The notes beneath the pieces are model-generated. The model was not told the DNA's origin. It saw nothing but the letters and a program-made list of their open reading frames with translations, and did no database searches. DNA of 64,000 bases, taken from NCBI GenBank assembly GCA_024280995.1, contig JAMXLM010000015.1:62001-126000 (forward strand). The letters run 5' to 3'. Shown piece by piece: positions 32,182 to 41,041 of this stretch (the stretch's first letter is position 1; every line of letters starts with the position of its first letter). Origin of the DNA: Candidatus Dormiibacterota bacterium. Its GTDB lineage: Bacteria > Chloroflexota > Dormibacteria > Dormibacterales > Dormibacteraceae. The position numbers and the translations under genes are program-made.

Positions 32182-33737
32182 GCGCCGATCCCAAGCTGGA
32201 CTCTCCGGCGCCCAGCCCTGACGAAGACCTGCGGCGCCGGATCGATGTGGCCCGCGCGGGCGGAGACAAGCGCTACCACGCGAAGCTGAAGGAGCAGAAC
32301 AAGCTCTTCGTCCGCGAGCGCCTCGACCGGATCATGGACCCGGGCTGGTCGTTCGAGGACGGCCTGCTCGCCAGGCATGTCGACGGAAACCTGCCGGCCG
32401 ACGCGGTGGTGACCGTCGTCGGACATATCGGCGGCCGCCCGGTATGCGTGATCGCCAACGACATGACGGTCAAAGCGGGGACGTGGGGCTACCGGACCTT
32501 CCAGAAGATCACCGCGATGCAGGAGCTCGCCGGCAGGACGAAGAGCGCACTGCTGTACCTCGTCGACTCGGCCGGTGCACGGATCGATGAGCAGCGAATG
32601 AGCTACGCGGGCCGGAAAGCGTGGGGGAACATCTTCTACAACCAGATCCAGCTGTCGGGCGTGGTCCCCCAGGTTTGCGTCCTTCTCGGCCCGTCGCCCG
32701 CCGGAACCGCCTACCAGCCGGCGTTGTGCGACGTCTGCATCATGGTCGAAGGCAACGCGACCGCCTACATCGGCTCGCCTCGTATGTCGGAGATGGCGAC
32801 CGGCGAGAAGGTGACCATGGAAGAGATGGGCGGCGCGGAGATGCACAACCGCGTCAGCGGTCTCGGCGACTTCCTGTGCGCGAACGAAGAAGAAGCCCTC
32901 GCGGTCGCAAAGCAGTACCTCTCCTATTTCCCGGGCCACTGGACGGAGAAGCCGCCCCTGCGAGAATCTCGTCCGCCCGCTGCCGGCAAGTCGATCGCCG
33001 AGATCGTGCCGGCCAGCCAGCGTGTGGCTTTCAACATCGTCGACCTGATCAAGGCCCTGGTCGACGACGGCAGCTGGCTGGAGGTCAAGAAGCTGTGGGC
33101 GCGCGAGCTGGTGACCGGCTACGCACGACTGGGCGGGAGGCCCGTGGGCATCGTCGCCAACCAATCGCGCCACAAGGGTGGCGTCCTGTTCCCTGACTCC
33201 TCCGACAAAGCCGCGAGGTTTATCTGGACGTGCAACGCCTTCAACATCCCGCTCCTCTTCCTGCAGGACATCCCCGGTTTCATGGTGGGGAGCCAGGTCG
33301 AGCGAGCCGGCATCATCCGCCACGGCGCAAAGATGCTCTACGCGGTCGCGGAAGCCAGGGTTCCGCGCATCGCCGTGCTCGTGCGAAAGGCGTACGGCGG
33401 CGGTTACCTGGCGATGAGCGGCTCGCCGATGAACCCCGACGCCGTGCTCGCGCTGCCCAGCGCCAAGCCGGCCCTGATGGGGCCGGAGAGCGCGATCAAC
33501 GCCATCTACCTCAACAAGATCAACGAGCTGCCTGAGGAGGAGCGCGCCGCTTTCATCGAGCAGAAGCGACGTGAGTACGAGGAGGACATCGACGTGTACG
33601 AGGTCGCTTCCGATTTCTCGATCGAGGCCGTCGTGCCGAGCGACGACCTGCGCGACGAGCTGATTCGCCGCTATGAGGTCTACTCGCGCAAGGACGTGCC
33701 GCCGCCGAACCGCCGCAATGGAGTCATCCCGGTATGA
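32178..33737 (+). CDS. Acyl-CoA carboxylase beta (carboxyltransferase) subunit
   Basis: 519 residues, GTG 32178 in a GTGA overlap. It has the two crotonase-like halves of carboxyltransferases: FVRERLDRIMDPGWSFEDG, LYLVDSAGARIDEQ, GPSPAGTAYQPALCD, and in the C half GIVANQSRHKGGVLFPDSS, FLQDIPGFMVGSQVE, RKAYGGGYLAMSG. It is most like the methylcrotonyl/geranyl-CoA carboxylase group, which carboxylates alpha,beta-unsaturated branched acyl-CoAs. No biotin carboxylase/BCCP alpha subunit lies in the window, so that partner is encoded elsewhere. Confidence 0.92.
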   Translation: MSADPKLDSPAPSPDEDLRRRIDVARAGGDKRYHAKLKEQNKLFVRERLDRIMDPGWSFEDGLLARHVDGNLPADAVVTVVGHIGGRPVCVIANDMTVKAGTWGYRTFQKITAMQELAGRTKSALLYLVDSAGARIDEQRMSYAGRKAWGNIFYNQIQLSGVVPQVCVLLGPSPAGTAYQPALCDVCIMVEGNATAYIGSPRMSEMATGEKVTMEEMGGAEMHNRVSGLGDFLCANEEEALAVAKQYLSYFPGHWTEKPPLRESRPPAAGKSIAEIVPASQRVAFNIVDLIKALVDDGSWLEVKKLWARELVTGYARLGGRPVGIVANQSRHKGGVLFPDSSDKAARFIWTCNAFNIPLLFLQDIPGFMVGSQVERAGIIRHGAKMLYAVAEARVPRIAVLVRKAYGGGYLAMSGSPMNPDAVLALPSAKPALMGPESAINAIYLNKINELPEEERAAFIEQKRREYEEDIDVYEVASDFSIEAVVPSDDLRDELIRRYEVYSRKDVPPPNRRNGVIPV

Positions 33738-35107
33738 AAAAGATCCGGCTCGGCGCGGGCAGCGCGTATTGGGGTGATCTGCTGGAGCCCGCGGTGGAGC
33801 TGGCGAACAAGGGCGAGCTCGACTACCTGTGCTTCGATCACCTCTCGGAGCTCACCCTCGCGGTGCTGCAGCGGCAGAAGGCGAAGGATCCCAACGAGGG
33901 CTACATCCACGACATCGAGCCGTGGATCGAGGCGACGCTGCCACAGGCGCGGAAGCAGGGCTTCAAGCTCGTGACCAACGCGGGGGGCGCCAACCCGGCG
34001 GCCGCGGCGCGCAAGGTCATCGAGGTCGCCGAGCGGCTCGGCATCAACGACCTGAGGATCGCCGTCGTCACCGGCGACGACATCTTTCCAGACCTGGATG
34101 AGATGCGCTCCATCGGCATCAAGTTCCCGAACCTCGACACCGGCGAGGAGGACATCGACCGCATCCGCCCGGACATCGTCGCGGCGAACGCGTACGTGGG
34201 TGGTGACTACATCGCGCGCGGGCTGGCGGCGGGCGCCGACGTCGTGGTGTGCGGCCGAGTCTCGGACACGGCTCTGTTCATCGGGCCGATGATGCACGAG
34301 TTCGGCTGGACGTACGACCCGAAGGACAACGACAAGATGGGTGCCGCGATCACGATCGGGCACACGGTCGAGTGCGCGGCGCTCGCGACCGGAGCGGTCT
34401 CCAACCTCTGGCGCCAGGCCAGGGATCCGTGGCGACCCGGCTATCCGATCGCCGAGGTGAGCGAGGACGCGACCGCCGTGATCTCCAAGGTCGAGGGTTC
34501 GGGCGGCCTCCTGAACGAGTGGACGGTGAAGGAGCAGCTCGTTTACGAGATCGGCGATCCGAACAACTACTTCATGCCGGACGGCGTCGCCGACTTCACC
34601 AGGGTGAAGGTCGAGGAGATCGCGCCGGAACGGGTGAAGCTGTCGAACATGGGCGGCAAAGGCCTGCCTGAGAAGCTCAAGGTCTGCATCGGCTACCGCG
34701 ACGGCTGGGAAGGCGAGGGCTCCCTGATGTTCAGCTGGCCGGACGCGTACGAGAAGGCAAAGCGAGGCGAGCGGATCATCCGTGAGCGGCTGAAGCTCCT
34801 CGGCGTGGAGCCGATCGAGCTGCACTTCGACTACCTGGGCGTCAACGCTCTCCACGGTCCGGTCGCGCCGGAGCCGCACGAGATGAACGAGGTGGGGCTG
34901 CGCGTCGCCGCGCGGACTCGAACACGGGAGGAAGCGGACACGGTCAAGCGCGAGTCGACACATCTCTGGACGCTTGGCGGGATCGGCACCGGCTACCTGT
35001 CGCCGGCCCAGCCGCGGCCGTCCGTTTCGCTGTGGCCGACGCTCGTGCCGCGCGACCAGGTGCAGATGAAGATGACGATGGTCGAGACGTCTCCCGTGAA
35101 GACGTGA
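33734..35107 (+). CDS. AtuA-type (DUF1446) acyclic terpene utilisation protein
   Basis: 457 residues, ATG 33734 (ATGA overlap). RLGAGSAYWGDLLEPAVELA, LDYLCFDHLSELTLAVLQRQ, KLVTNAGGANPAAAARKV and ADVVVCGRVSDTALFIGPMM are the conserved AtuA blocks. AtuA is required for citronellol/geraniol catabolism in Pseudomonas, but its reaction is not established. Here it lacks the C-terminal ferredoxin-fold domain, which is supplied by the gene at 31876. Confidence 0.88.
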   Translation: MKKIRLGAGSAYWGDLLEPAVELANKGELDYLCFDHLSELTLAVLQRQKAKDPNEGYIHDIEPWIEATLPQARKQGFKLVTNAGGANPAAAARKVIEVAERLGINDLRIAVVTGDDIFPDLDEMRSIGIKFPNLDTGEEDIDRIRPDIVAANAYVGGDYIARGLAAGADVVVCGRVSDTALFIGPMMHEFGWTYDPKDNDKMGAAITIGHTVECAALATGAVSNLWRQARDPWRPGYPIAEVSEDATAVISKVEGSGGLLNEWTVKEQLVYEIGDPNNYFMPDGVADFTRVKVEEIAPERVKLSNMGGKGLPEKLKVCIGYRDGWEGEGSLMFSWPDAYEKAKRGERIIRERLKLLGVEPIELHFDYLGVNALHGPVAPEPHEMNEVGLRVAARTRTREEADTVKRESTHLWTLGGIGTGYLSPAQPRPSVSLWPTLVPRDQVQMKMTMVETSPVKT

Positions 35108-36183
35108 AGCTGGGCCTGGGGGTCTACAGCGCCGAGTGGGTTCCGTCTGAAGGCATAACCCACCACCAGGTCTACGCCAACGATCTCGAGCAGGCAAAGC
35201 TCGCCGAAAAGGTGGGCCTCGACTCGATCTGGTACACAGAGCACCACTTCCTCAACTGGAACCCCAACGTCATGGGTATGTGCGCGGCAGTCGCGGCGGT
35301 CACCTCGCGCATCACGCTCGGGCCGTCGGTCGTGCTCGGTCCGCTGCACAACCCGATCAAGCTTGCCGAAGACTCGGCGATGGTCGACCTGCTTTCGAAC
35401 GGCAGGCTGGTGATCGGGGTCGGCCTCGGTTACCGCGACCCCGAATACGCAGGCTTCAACGTGCGCCGCGCCGCCCGCGCGCCGATGACCGAAGAGCTGG
35501 TCCAGGCGATGAAGCTCGCTTGGCGCGACGACCGATTGACGTTCCACGGCAAGTACTGGACCTTCGACGAGGTGGACGTGCACCCCAAGCCCCAACAGCC
35601 GGGCGGGCCGCCGGTCTGGATCGCCGGCTACGTCGACGCGTCCGTCGACAGGGCGGCGCGCCTCGGCGACGGTTTCATCATGGACGGCGGCACGGACTCG
35701 AAATCGTTCGGCGCGAGCGGTTACAACCGCGACATCTACTGGCGCGTGCAGGACATGGTCGATCGCTACAAGGCCGCGCTGGCGCGCCACGGGAAGCGCT
35801 ACGAGGACCAGGAGTTCGCCATGACGCTGGGTGGGTTCGTCTCCGAGAAGGGTGCAGACGACGCCTGGGACCAGGTCAAGGACGCGTACATGCTCACCCG
35901 CCGCACCTACGGCTCGTGGTACGGGCTGCCTGCCGCCGACTACGCCGACTGGTACCCGGACCGGATGGACGCGAACGAGATCGCGGGCCGCCGGAGCGAG
36001 ATCATGCTCGGCTCGCCGGAGGAGATCGCCGCGAACCTGAGCCGGCTGCGCGACATCGCCGGCGACCGCCTGCACGTGATGTTCCGGGTCAAGTACCCGG
36101 GGATTCCGCACGAGCGCGTGTCGAAGGCGATCGCGCTGCTCGGCCAGATCCGCGATTTGCTGACAGAGAAGGCCGCCGTCTAG
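35104..36183 (+). CDS. Luciferase-like monooxygenase, LLM 9 (EHHF type)
   Basis: 359 residues, GTG 35104 in a GTGA overlap with AtuA. Motifs VKLGLGVYSAEWVPSEGITH, IWYTEHHFLNWNPNVMG, GRLVIGVGLGYRDPEYAGF, PVWIAGYVDASVDRAARLGD. It is the longest LLM in the cluster and has a distinct EHHFLNWNP motif, forming its own subgroup. Coupling to AtuA and the carboxylase suggests it acts on a branched acyl-CoA or acid. Confidence 0.88.
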   Translation: MKLGLGVYSAEWVPSEGITHHQVYANDLEQAKLAEKVGLDSIWYTEHHFLNWNPNVMGMCAAVAAVTSRITLGPSVVLGPLHNPIKLAEDSAMVDLLSNGRLVIGVGLGYRDPEYAGFNVRRAARAPMTEELVQAMKLAWRDDRLTFHGKYWTFDEVDVHPKPQQPGGPPVWIAGYVDASVDRAARLGDGFIMDGGTDSKSFGASGYNRDIYWRVQDMVDRYKAALARHGKRYEDQEFAMTLGGFVSEKGADDAWDQVKDAYMLTRRTYGSWYGLPAADYADWYPDRMDANEIAGRRSEIMLGSPEEIAANLSRLRDIAGDRLHVMFRVKYPGIPHERVSKAIALLGQIRDLLTEKAAV

Positions 36184-37224
36184 TCAGTCGATCGCCGGCT
36201 CTGTCAAGGGAACCATTTGCCCGCCGTGGATCGTCCACAGGCTCACCGGCGCATCTATGCGGTCGCCGCCCGCGCTGAAACGAATGTGGCCGCCGTAGCC
36301 CTCGAGGTCGGTCGCGGCGATCGCGTCCCGCACCTCTGCCCGGTTGCTCGCCCCACTCTCGAGCGCGGCGACGATGACGCTGACGGCGTCGTAGCACTCG
36401 ACGACATACGAGGGCGTCTCGCCGATCGCGTCGCGGCAGCGCCGCACGAGCTCTCGCGTGGCGGGGGTCGCGGTCGGGTCTGAACCCGCGTACAGGTGCA
36501 CGCTGCCCTCGCCCGCCGGGCCGGCGAGCCGGACGATCGGATTGTCGGGGCCGCCTTCGGAGCTGATGACCAGGGGATGCAGCCCAGCCGCGGACAGAGC
36601 GCGCATGAGCTTGCCGCTTTCGATCTCTGTGGCGCCCAGGTCGACGACATCCGCGCCGCCGGCCCGGATCTCTTCGACGATCCCGGCAAAGTCCACCTGT
36701 CCGACGTGCATCGCGAGCACGCGCACCGGCCCCCCGCCGAGGTCTTTGAGGGACAGCGCAAAAGCCTCGATCAGGGGCCGGCCGTAATCGGTGCCGTCGT
36801 GCACCGCGAAGACGCGCCCGCCAGGCCGCCGCCCGTGAGCGAACCGGGCTCCCACCTCGGCCTGCCGCTCGTTGTCGGCGCACATGCGGAAGAACGTGCG
36901 CCACCCTGAGCGGCTCAGCGCGTTGTCGGTCGAGCACTGCGTGACCTGCGCGATGCCGGCCTCGGCGTAGATCGGCGCTGCTGCTTTGCTCGGTCCGCTG
37001 TTCTTGTGTCCGACGACCGCGATCACTCTCGAGTCGGCGACGAGCTCCTTGGCCGCCTGCACGGCGGAAGCCTCAATCTCAAAGTCGTCGACGGCCTTCA
37101 CCTCGACGTCGATTCCACGCTCGCGAGCCTCGGCGACGGCCATCTCGACCGTCCGGAGCATCGGCAGGCCGACGATGGACTGCGGCGTCGTCAACGGGGC
37201 GGCAAAACCGATCAGAAAACGCAC
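36184..37224 (-). CDS. Periplasmic-binding-protein-like ligand-binding protein without signal peptide
   Basis: 346 residues of the branched-chain amino acid binding (LivJ/AmiC) fold: FLIGFAAPLTTPQSIVGLPM, VIAVVGHKNSGPSKAAAPIY, GRVFAVHDGTDYGRPLIEAF, VVDLGATEIESGKLMRAL. The GTG at 37224 starts directly on beta strand 1; no Met/Val start further upstream would add a signal peptide. It therefore looks cytoplasmic, like sensor proteins of the AmiC type, and no ABC permease adjoins it. It is divergent from the MFS gene and its start codon lies inside operator g. Confidence 0.78.
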   Translation of the reverse strand: MRFLIGFAAPLTTPQSIVGLPMLRTVEMAVAEARERGIDVEVKAVDDFEIEASAVQAAKELVADSRVIAVVGHKNSGPSKAAAPIYAEAGIAQVTQCSTDNALSRSGWRTFFRMCADNERQAEVGARFAHGRRPGGRVFAVHDGTDYGRPLIEAFALSLKDLGGGPVRVLAMHVGQVDFAGIVEEIRAGGADVVDLGATEIESGKLMRALSAAGLHPLVISSEGGPDNPIVRLAGPAGEGSVHLYAGSDPTATPATRELVRRCRDAIGETPSYVVECYDAVSVIVAALESGASNRAEVRDAIAATDLEGYGGHIRFSAGGDRIDAPVSLWTIHGGQMVPLTEPAID

Positions 37225-37229
37225 GTTCG
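37216..37229. promoter_or_regulatory. Operator site g (AAAACGCACGTTCG)
   Basis: Matches CNAACGNNCGTTNG except the first base. It overlaps the start codon of the leftward binding-protein-like gene and lies 28 bases upstream of the MFS ATG. Confidence 0.68.
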
Positions 37230-37256
37230 TTCGTCTCAGTACTTTAAGCTGCCTGC

Positions 37257-38573
37257 ATGGCGCGCGTGCCTCTGACCTATCGCCGGCTGTTCCGGCGTGA
37301 GGTCCTGGACATCTGCGCCTTCATCTTCATCGCGGACATCGTCACCGGCGTCCCCATACCTATATTTCCGCTTTACGCCACCAGTCTCGGGGCGTCACTG
37401 GGCCTCCTCGGTCTCGTCACCTCGATGCTCGGTTTGGGGCGCCTGCTGTCGGCGCTTCCCGTCGGCATGCTCTCCGACCGGTTCAATCGCAAGCTCGTGC
37501 TGGTCGGCGGGATGGTCATGTTCGCGGTCGCGTTCGTGGCCTACTCACTGGCGCCTTCGGCCTCCTGGCTGATAATCCCGCGGCTTCTCCAGGCCGTGGC
37601 GATGGTCGCAACGTTTCCGTTGGGAATCGCCTACATCGGCGACGTGCTCGAACCGAGGGACCGGCCCGCGGCCATCGGCGTCTACACCGCGGCGATGGGA
37701 GCGGGGTTTGCGGTCGGTCCGCTGATCGGCAGCTGGCTCGGCGCCACCGCGGGCTATCCCGTCGCCTACCTCGCGGGCGCGGTGATCGCGATCGGCGGCG
37801 CGGCATTCGGTGCGTGGCGCCTCCTGAGCATCAAGTCCGTGCACGGGGGCACATCCATTGGCGCGGGCCTCGTCGACGTGCGCGCCCTCCGCACCCTCAT
37901 CCGGCGCCCGTCGATGTTGATGGCGTGTACCGCCAACATCGCCATGACGCTGTCGATGACCGGCGCGATCTTCACCTACTTTCCCGTGTACGCACGCGGG
38001 GTGGGGATCAGCACCGTGACCATCGGGTCTCTGTTCGCCTGGCGGGCGATCGCGTCCGCGTCGGGCCGCATTCCGATGGGCCCGCTCTCCACGCGAATCC
38101 CGGTGCGCTGGACACTGCCTGGCGTCTTGCTCCTGGAGGCGGGCATCAACCTGGGAATCGCCCACACGAGCTCCGCGGTTGCGCTCACCGCGCTGCTGAT
38201 ACTCGAGGGAATCGGGTTTGGCGTCTTCCTGGTTTCGGGGCAGTCGGGCGTTGCGGCCGCATCCGGGCCCGACAACCGCGGCGCGGCGGTGGGCATGTTC
38301 TGGATGGCAGGCAGCGTGGGTGACCTGTTCGGCCCCCTCGTGCTCGGCGTGGTCGCGCAATCGCTTGGCGTGATCGCGGTGTTCGAGAGCGTCGCGGTCG
38401 CCATCGTCGTCGGAGCGGCCCTCGTCGCCACGCTCGCGGTGGTGGAGGTCGTCGGCTTACGGCGATCCCCCGGCAAGGATTCGGGAGAGGACGGCGGCGT
38501 CGATGTTGCCGCCCGAGACGACGCACACCACGCGGCGGTCGGATCCGAGCCGCTTCAAGCCGGCCGCCACTGA
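37257..38573 (+). CDS. MFS transporter
   Basis: 438 residues, about 12 membrane helices. The loop 2-3 signature appears as GMLSDRFNRKLVLVGG, and GFAVGPLIGSWLGATAGYPV marks helix 5. After the last helix (about residue 400) the chain continues with a hydrophilic tail, SPGKDSGEDGGVDVAARDDA and beyond, which is antisense to the last 117 bases of the convergent dehydratase. The original stop may have been lost, or the tail may be real. No ribosome site is seen; a TACTTT box 11 bases upstream suggests a leaderless message. Confidence 0.85.
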   Translation: MARVPLTYRRLFRREVLDICAFIFIADIVTGVPIPIFPLYATSLGASLGLLGLVTSMLGLGRLLSALPVGMLSDRFNRKLVLVGGMVMFAVAFVAYSLAPSASWLIIPRLLQAVAMVATFPLGIAYIGDVLEPRDRPAAIGVYTAAMGAGFAVGPLIGSWLGATAGYPVAYLAGAVIAIGGAAFGAWRLLSIKSVHGGTSIGAGLVDVRALRTLIRRPSMLMACTANIAMTLSMTGAIFTYFPVYARGVGISTVTIGSLFAWRAIASASGRIPMGPLSTRIPVRWTLPGVLLLEAGINLGIAHTSSAVALTALLILEGIGFGVFLVSGQSGVAAASGPDNRGAAVGMFWMAGSVGDLFGPLVLGVVAQSLGVIAVFESVAVAIVVGAALVATLAVVEVVGLRRSPGKDSGEDGGVDVAARDDAHHAAVGSEPLQAGRH

Positions 38574-39443
38574 AGCCGCCCCCGCGCCCTCGGCGACGAT
38601 CGAAGCGCGCGCGACGAGCAGCCGGATCGCGGCCTCCACCTCCGCCAGGCTGACCACGAGCGACCCGGCAAGCAGCCGGCTTGCGACCGGCCACATCTCG
38701 GTGAGAACGACCGGGCCGCCGATGCCGTCGACGAAGGTCGGTGCGCGAGGCGCCTCGACGGGCCGGCCGGCGTCGAGGGCAGCCCTCAGTGGCGCGGCGG
38801 TCTCGACCTCGCAGCCGTACACGGGCACCCCGGGCTTCACCGATTTGACCGCGGTGGCGATCCCTCCGCTCAGCCCGCCGCCGCCGAAAGGCACCAGCAC
38901 CTCCTGGAGGTCGGGCACGTCCTCGAGGATCTCGAGGCCGATCGTGCCGTTGCCCGCCATCACGCCGACGTCCGACACCGGGTGCACGAACCGCGCCGGC
39001 TCGAGCGGTGGGTAGCTGTGCGTCGCCAGGACGTTCCACCATTCCGCGTACGGCAGCGAGACGATCTCCGCGTCCATCCGGCGCACGGCCTCGAGCTTGG
39101 TCTGCGGTGCGCCGTCGGGGACGACGACCGAACAGCGGACGCCGTGCTGCCGCGCGGCCCAGGCAAGCCCCTGCGCCATGTTCCCGGCGCTGGCCGTGTA
39201 AACGCCCTGGGACAGCTGGTCCGGCGACAGCATCGCGATCGCGTTCGCGGCGCCTCGCACCTTGAACGAACGGATCGGCTGCAGGGTCTCGAGCTTCAGA
39301 AAGAGGCCGTCGACGCCTTCGAGCGGCACGAGTGGAGTCCGTTCGACAACACCTTCGATCCGCTGTCGGGCGGCGACGACGTCGTCGCCCGTGATGGAGT
39401 CGGGTGTGCGTGCGGGCGTCAGCTCTTTACCAGGTCGGGCCAA
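38457..39443 (-). CDS. Threonine/serine dehydratase-like PLP enzyme (fold type II)
   Basis: About 328 residues. PLP lysine in PIRSFKVRGAANAI, Asn loop TASAGNMAQGLAWAA, glycine-rich phosphate loop VPFGGGGLSGGIATAVK, and SGGNIDAAVL near the end. The family deaminates Thr or Ser or racemises Ser. There is no ATG: TTG 39443 has GGGAG eight bases upstream and is preferred; a CTG at 39422 overlapping the acyl-CoA synthetase stop as CTGA is the alternative. Second gene of a leftward unit. Its 3' end overlaps the MFS gene by 117 bases. Confidence 0.88.
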   Translation of the reverse strand: MARPGKELTPARTPDSITGDDVVAARQRIEGVVERTPLVPLEGVDGLFLKLETLQPIRSFKVRGAANAIAMLSPDQLSQGVYTASAGNMAQGLAWAARQHGVRCSVVVPDGAPQTKLEAVRRMDAEIVSLPYAEWWNVLATHSYPPLEPARFVHPVSDVGVMAGNGTIGLEILEDVPDLQEVLVPFGGGGLSGGIATAVKSVKPGVPVYGCEVETAAPLRAALDAGRPVEAPRAPTFVDGIGGPVVLTEMWPVASRLLAGSLVVSLAEVEAAIRLLVARASIVAEGAGAASVAAGLKRLGSDRRVVCVVSGGNIDAAVLSRILAGGSP

Positions 39444-40918
39444 AGCTCCATCTCCCGCAGCTCGCGCTTCATGATCTTGCCGCTCGGATTGACAGGGATC
39501 TTCTCCAGCGGCACGAACAGGATTTGTTTCGGCACCTTGTAGCCGGCGAGGGTGAGCCTGCACTGGTCCTGCAGGTCGCGTTCCGTGACCGACGACCCTG
39601 GCTTCAGCGCGACGACGGCGCGGACCTCCTCATCCCACTGCGCGCTGGGTACGCCCAGCACAGCGGCTTCGGCCACGCCGGGGTGGGAGTAGAGAGCCTG
39701 CTCGACCTCGGCGGAGTACACGTTCTCGCCACCGGTCTTGATCATGTCCTTCAGCCGGTCGTGGAACATGAAATAGCCGTCGGTGCGGGATGCGACGTCG
39801 CCGGTCTTGAGCCACCCGTCGCGCAGCACCGCCGACGTCGCGTCGGGCCGGTTGAAATAGCCGAGCATCACGTTGGGCCCGCGGACCCAGATCTCGCCCG
39901 CGACTCCGTCGGCTACCTCGACGCCTGACTCGTCGCGAATCGAGACGTCGTTGAGCAGTATCTCCTGGCCGATCGACCCGTCCAGCTCCGACTTGAACAT
40001 GTCTTCGGGCCGCAGCCGGGTGACGATCGGCCCCGCCTCCGTGAGCCCGTACTGGTAGTAGATCCGTGCTCCGGGCAGCACGCGTCGCACCGCCTCCTTG
40101 TCGGGGAGACGGAACGTCGCGCCGCCGACGTATAGACGCCGGAAGGAGTCCGTCTTGTAACGCGGCCAGGCGCCGCTGATGAGCATCCGTCGAACCATGT
40201 TGGGAATGAAGAACCCGTTCGTGATCCTCTCCGTCTCGATGAGCTCGGCTGCGCCTTCTTCGTCGAAATGACGCATGAACACGCTGCATGCGCCGAGGAC
40301 GAGGTGGGGGAGAAACCAGCACAGCAGTGAAGCCGAGTGATACATCGGCGCGATCAATAGCGTGATGTCGTCCGCCTCCATGTCGGTGTCGACGATCTCG
40401 TCGATCGCGTTGGCCATGATGTTCGTGTGTGACAGGACCACGCCCTTGGAGGCTCCGGTCGTACCGCCGGTGTAGAGAATCACCGCGGCGGCGTGCGGCG
40501 AAACGTCGATCGCCGGAGGCGTCGGCGGGCCCAGGAACCGCTCGAAGTCGGGGCCTTCTGCTATCACGCGCGGGGTGGAGGGGACCCTGCCGGCGAACTC
40601 CTGGTCCGCAAGCACCACGCTTGCGCCGCTGTCGCTCAAGCCGTGCTCGAGCTCCGCGTCGGACCAACGCCAGTTGAGCGGCACGGCCACCGCGCCGGCC
40701 GCGATGATCCCCAGGATGGCCTCGGCGCTGAAGACGCCATTGCCGCACAGCACGGCCACGTTGTCGCCGGGACGCACCCCGAGAGCAGCCAGGCCGTTGG
40801 CGACAGACCACGACCGTTCTGACAGCTGGCGGTGGGTGAGGCGCCGGCCGGCGTCGATTGCCGCCGGCGCGAGAGGCCGGCGTCTGTGATTGCGGCGCAG
40901 CACCTCCGGAACCGTCAC
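39419..40918 (-). CDS. Acyl-CoA synthetase (AMP-forming, ANL superfamily)
   Basis: 499 residues. P-loop LYTGGTTGASKGVV (A3), YYQYGLTEAGP (A5), GYFNRPDATSAVLRDGWLKT with GD (A7) and the catalytic C-terminal lysine in NPSGKIMKREL (A10). It activates a carboxylic acid to its acyl-CoA via acyl-AMP. GTG 40918 has GGAAG four bases upstream; TTG 40921 is possible. First in a leftward unit with the dehydratase and divergent from the TetR gene across operator h. A likely entry-point activation enzyme of the cluster. Confidence 0.93.
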   Translation of the reverse strand: MTVPEVLRRNHRRRPLAPAAIDAGRRLTHRQLSERSWSVANGLAALGVRPGDNVAVLCGNGVFSAEAILGIIAAGAVAVPLNWRWSDAELEHGLSDSGASVVLADQEFAGRVPSTPRVIAEGPDFERFLGPPTPPAIDVSPHAAAVILYTGGTTGASKGVVLSHTNIMANAIDEIVDTDMEADDITLLIAPMYHSASLLCWFLPHLVLGACSVFMRHFDEEGAAELIETERITNGFFIPNMVRRMLISGAWPRYKTDSFRRLYVGGATFRLPDKEAVRRVLPGARIYYQYGLTEAGPIVTRLRPEDMFKSELDGSIGQEILLNDVSIRDESGVEVADGVAGEIWVRGPNVMLGYFNRPDATSAVLRDGWLKTGDVASRTDGYFMFHDRLKDMIKTGGENVYSAEVEQALYSHPGVAEAAVLGVPSAQWDEEVRAVVALKPGSSVTERDLQDQCRLTLAGYKVPKQILFVPLEKIPVNPSGKIMKRELREMELWPDLVKS

Positions 40919-40942
40919 CAAACTTCCGTCAGGATAGACAAA

Positions 40943-40956
40943 CTAACGATCGCTCT
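40943..40956. promoter_or_regulatory. Operator site h (CTAACGATCGCTCT), degenerate
   Basis: Two mismatches to CNAACGNNCGTTNG. It ends nine bases upstream of the TTGACA of the TetR promoter, the same geometry as site d. It could mediate autoregulation. Confidence 0.55.
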
Positions 40957-40965
40957 TTGGCACAG

Positions 40966-40994
40966 TTGACACCGTCGCCGCATACCACTAAGGT
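40966..40994 (+). promoter_or_regulatory. Promoter of the TetR/LLM/AKR unit (TTGACA-17-TAAGGT)
   Basis: TTGACA 40966-40971 and TAAGGT 40989-40994. It predicts a leader of about 40 nt before the GTG at 41042. Confidence 0.58.
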
Positions 40995-41041
40995 CACCAC
41001 GTGCTCCGGTTCACCATGCTGATGGGGACTGGACATTCACT

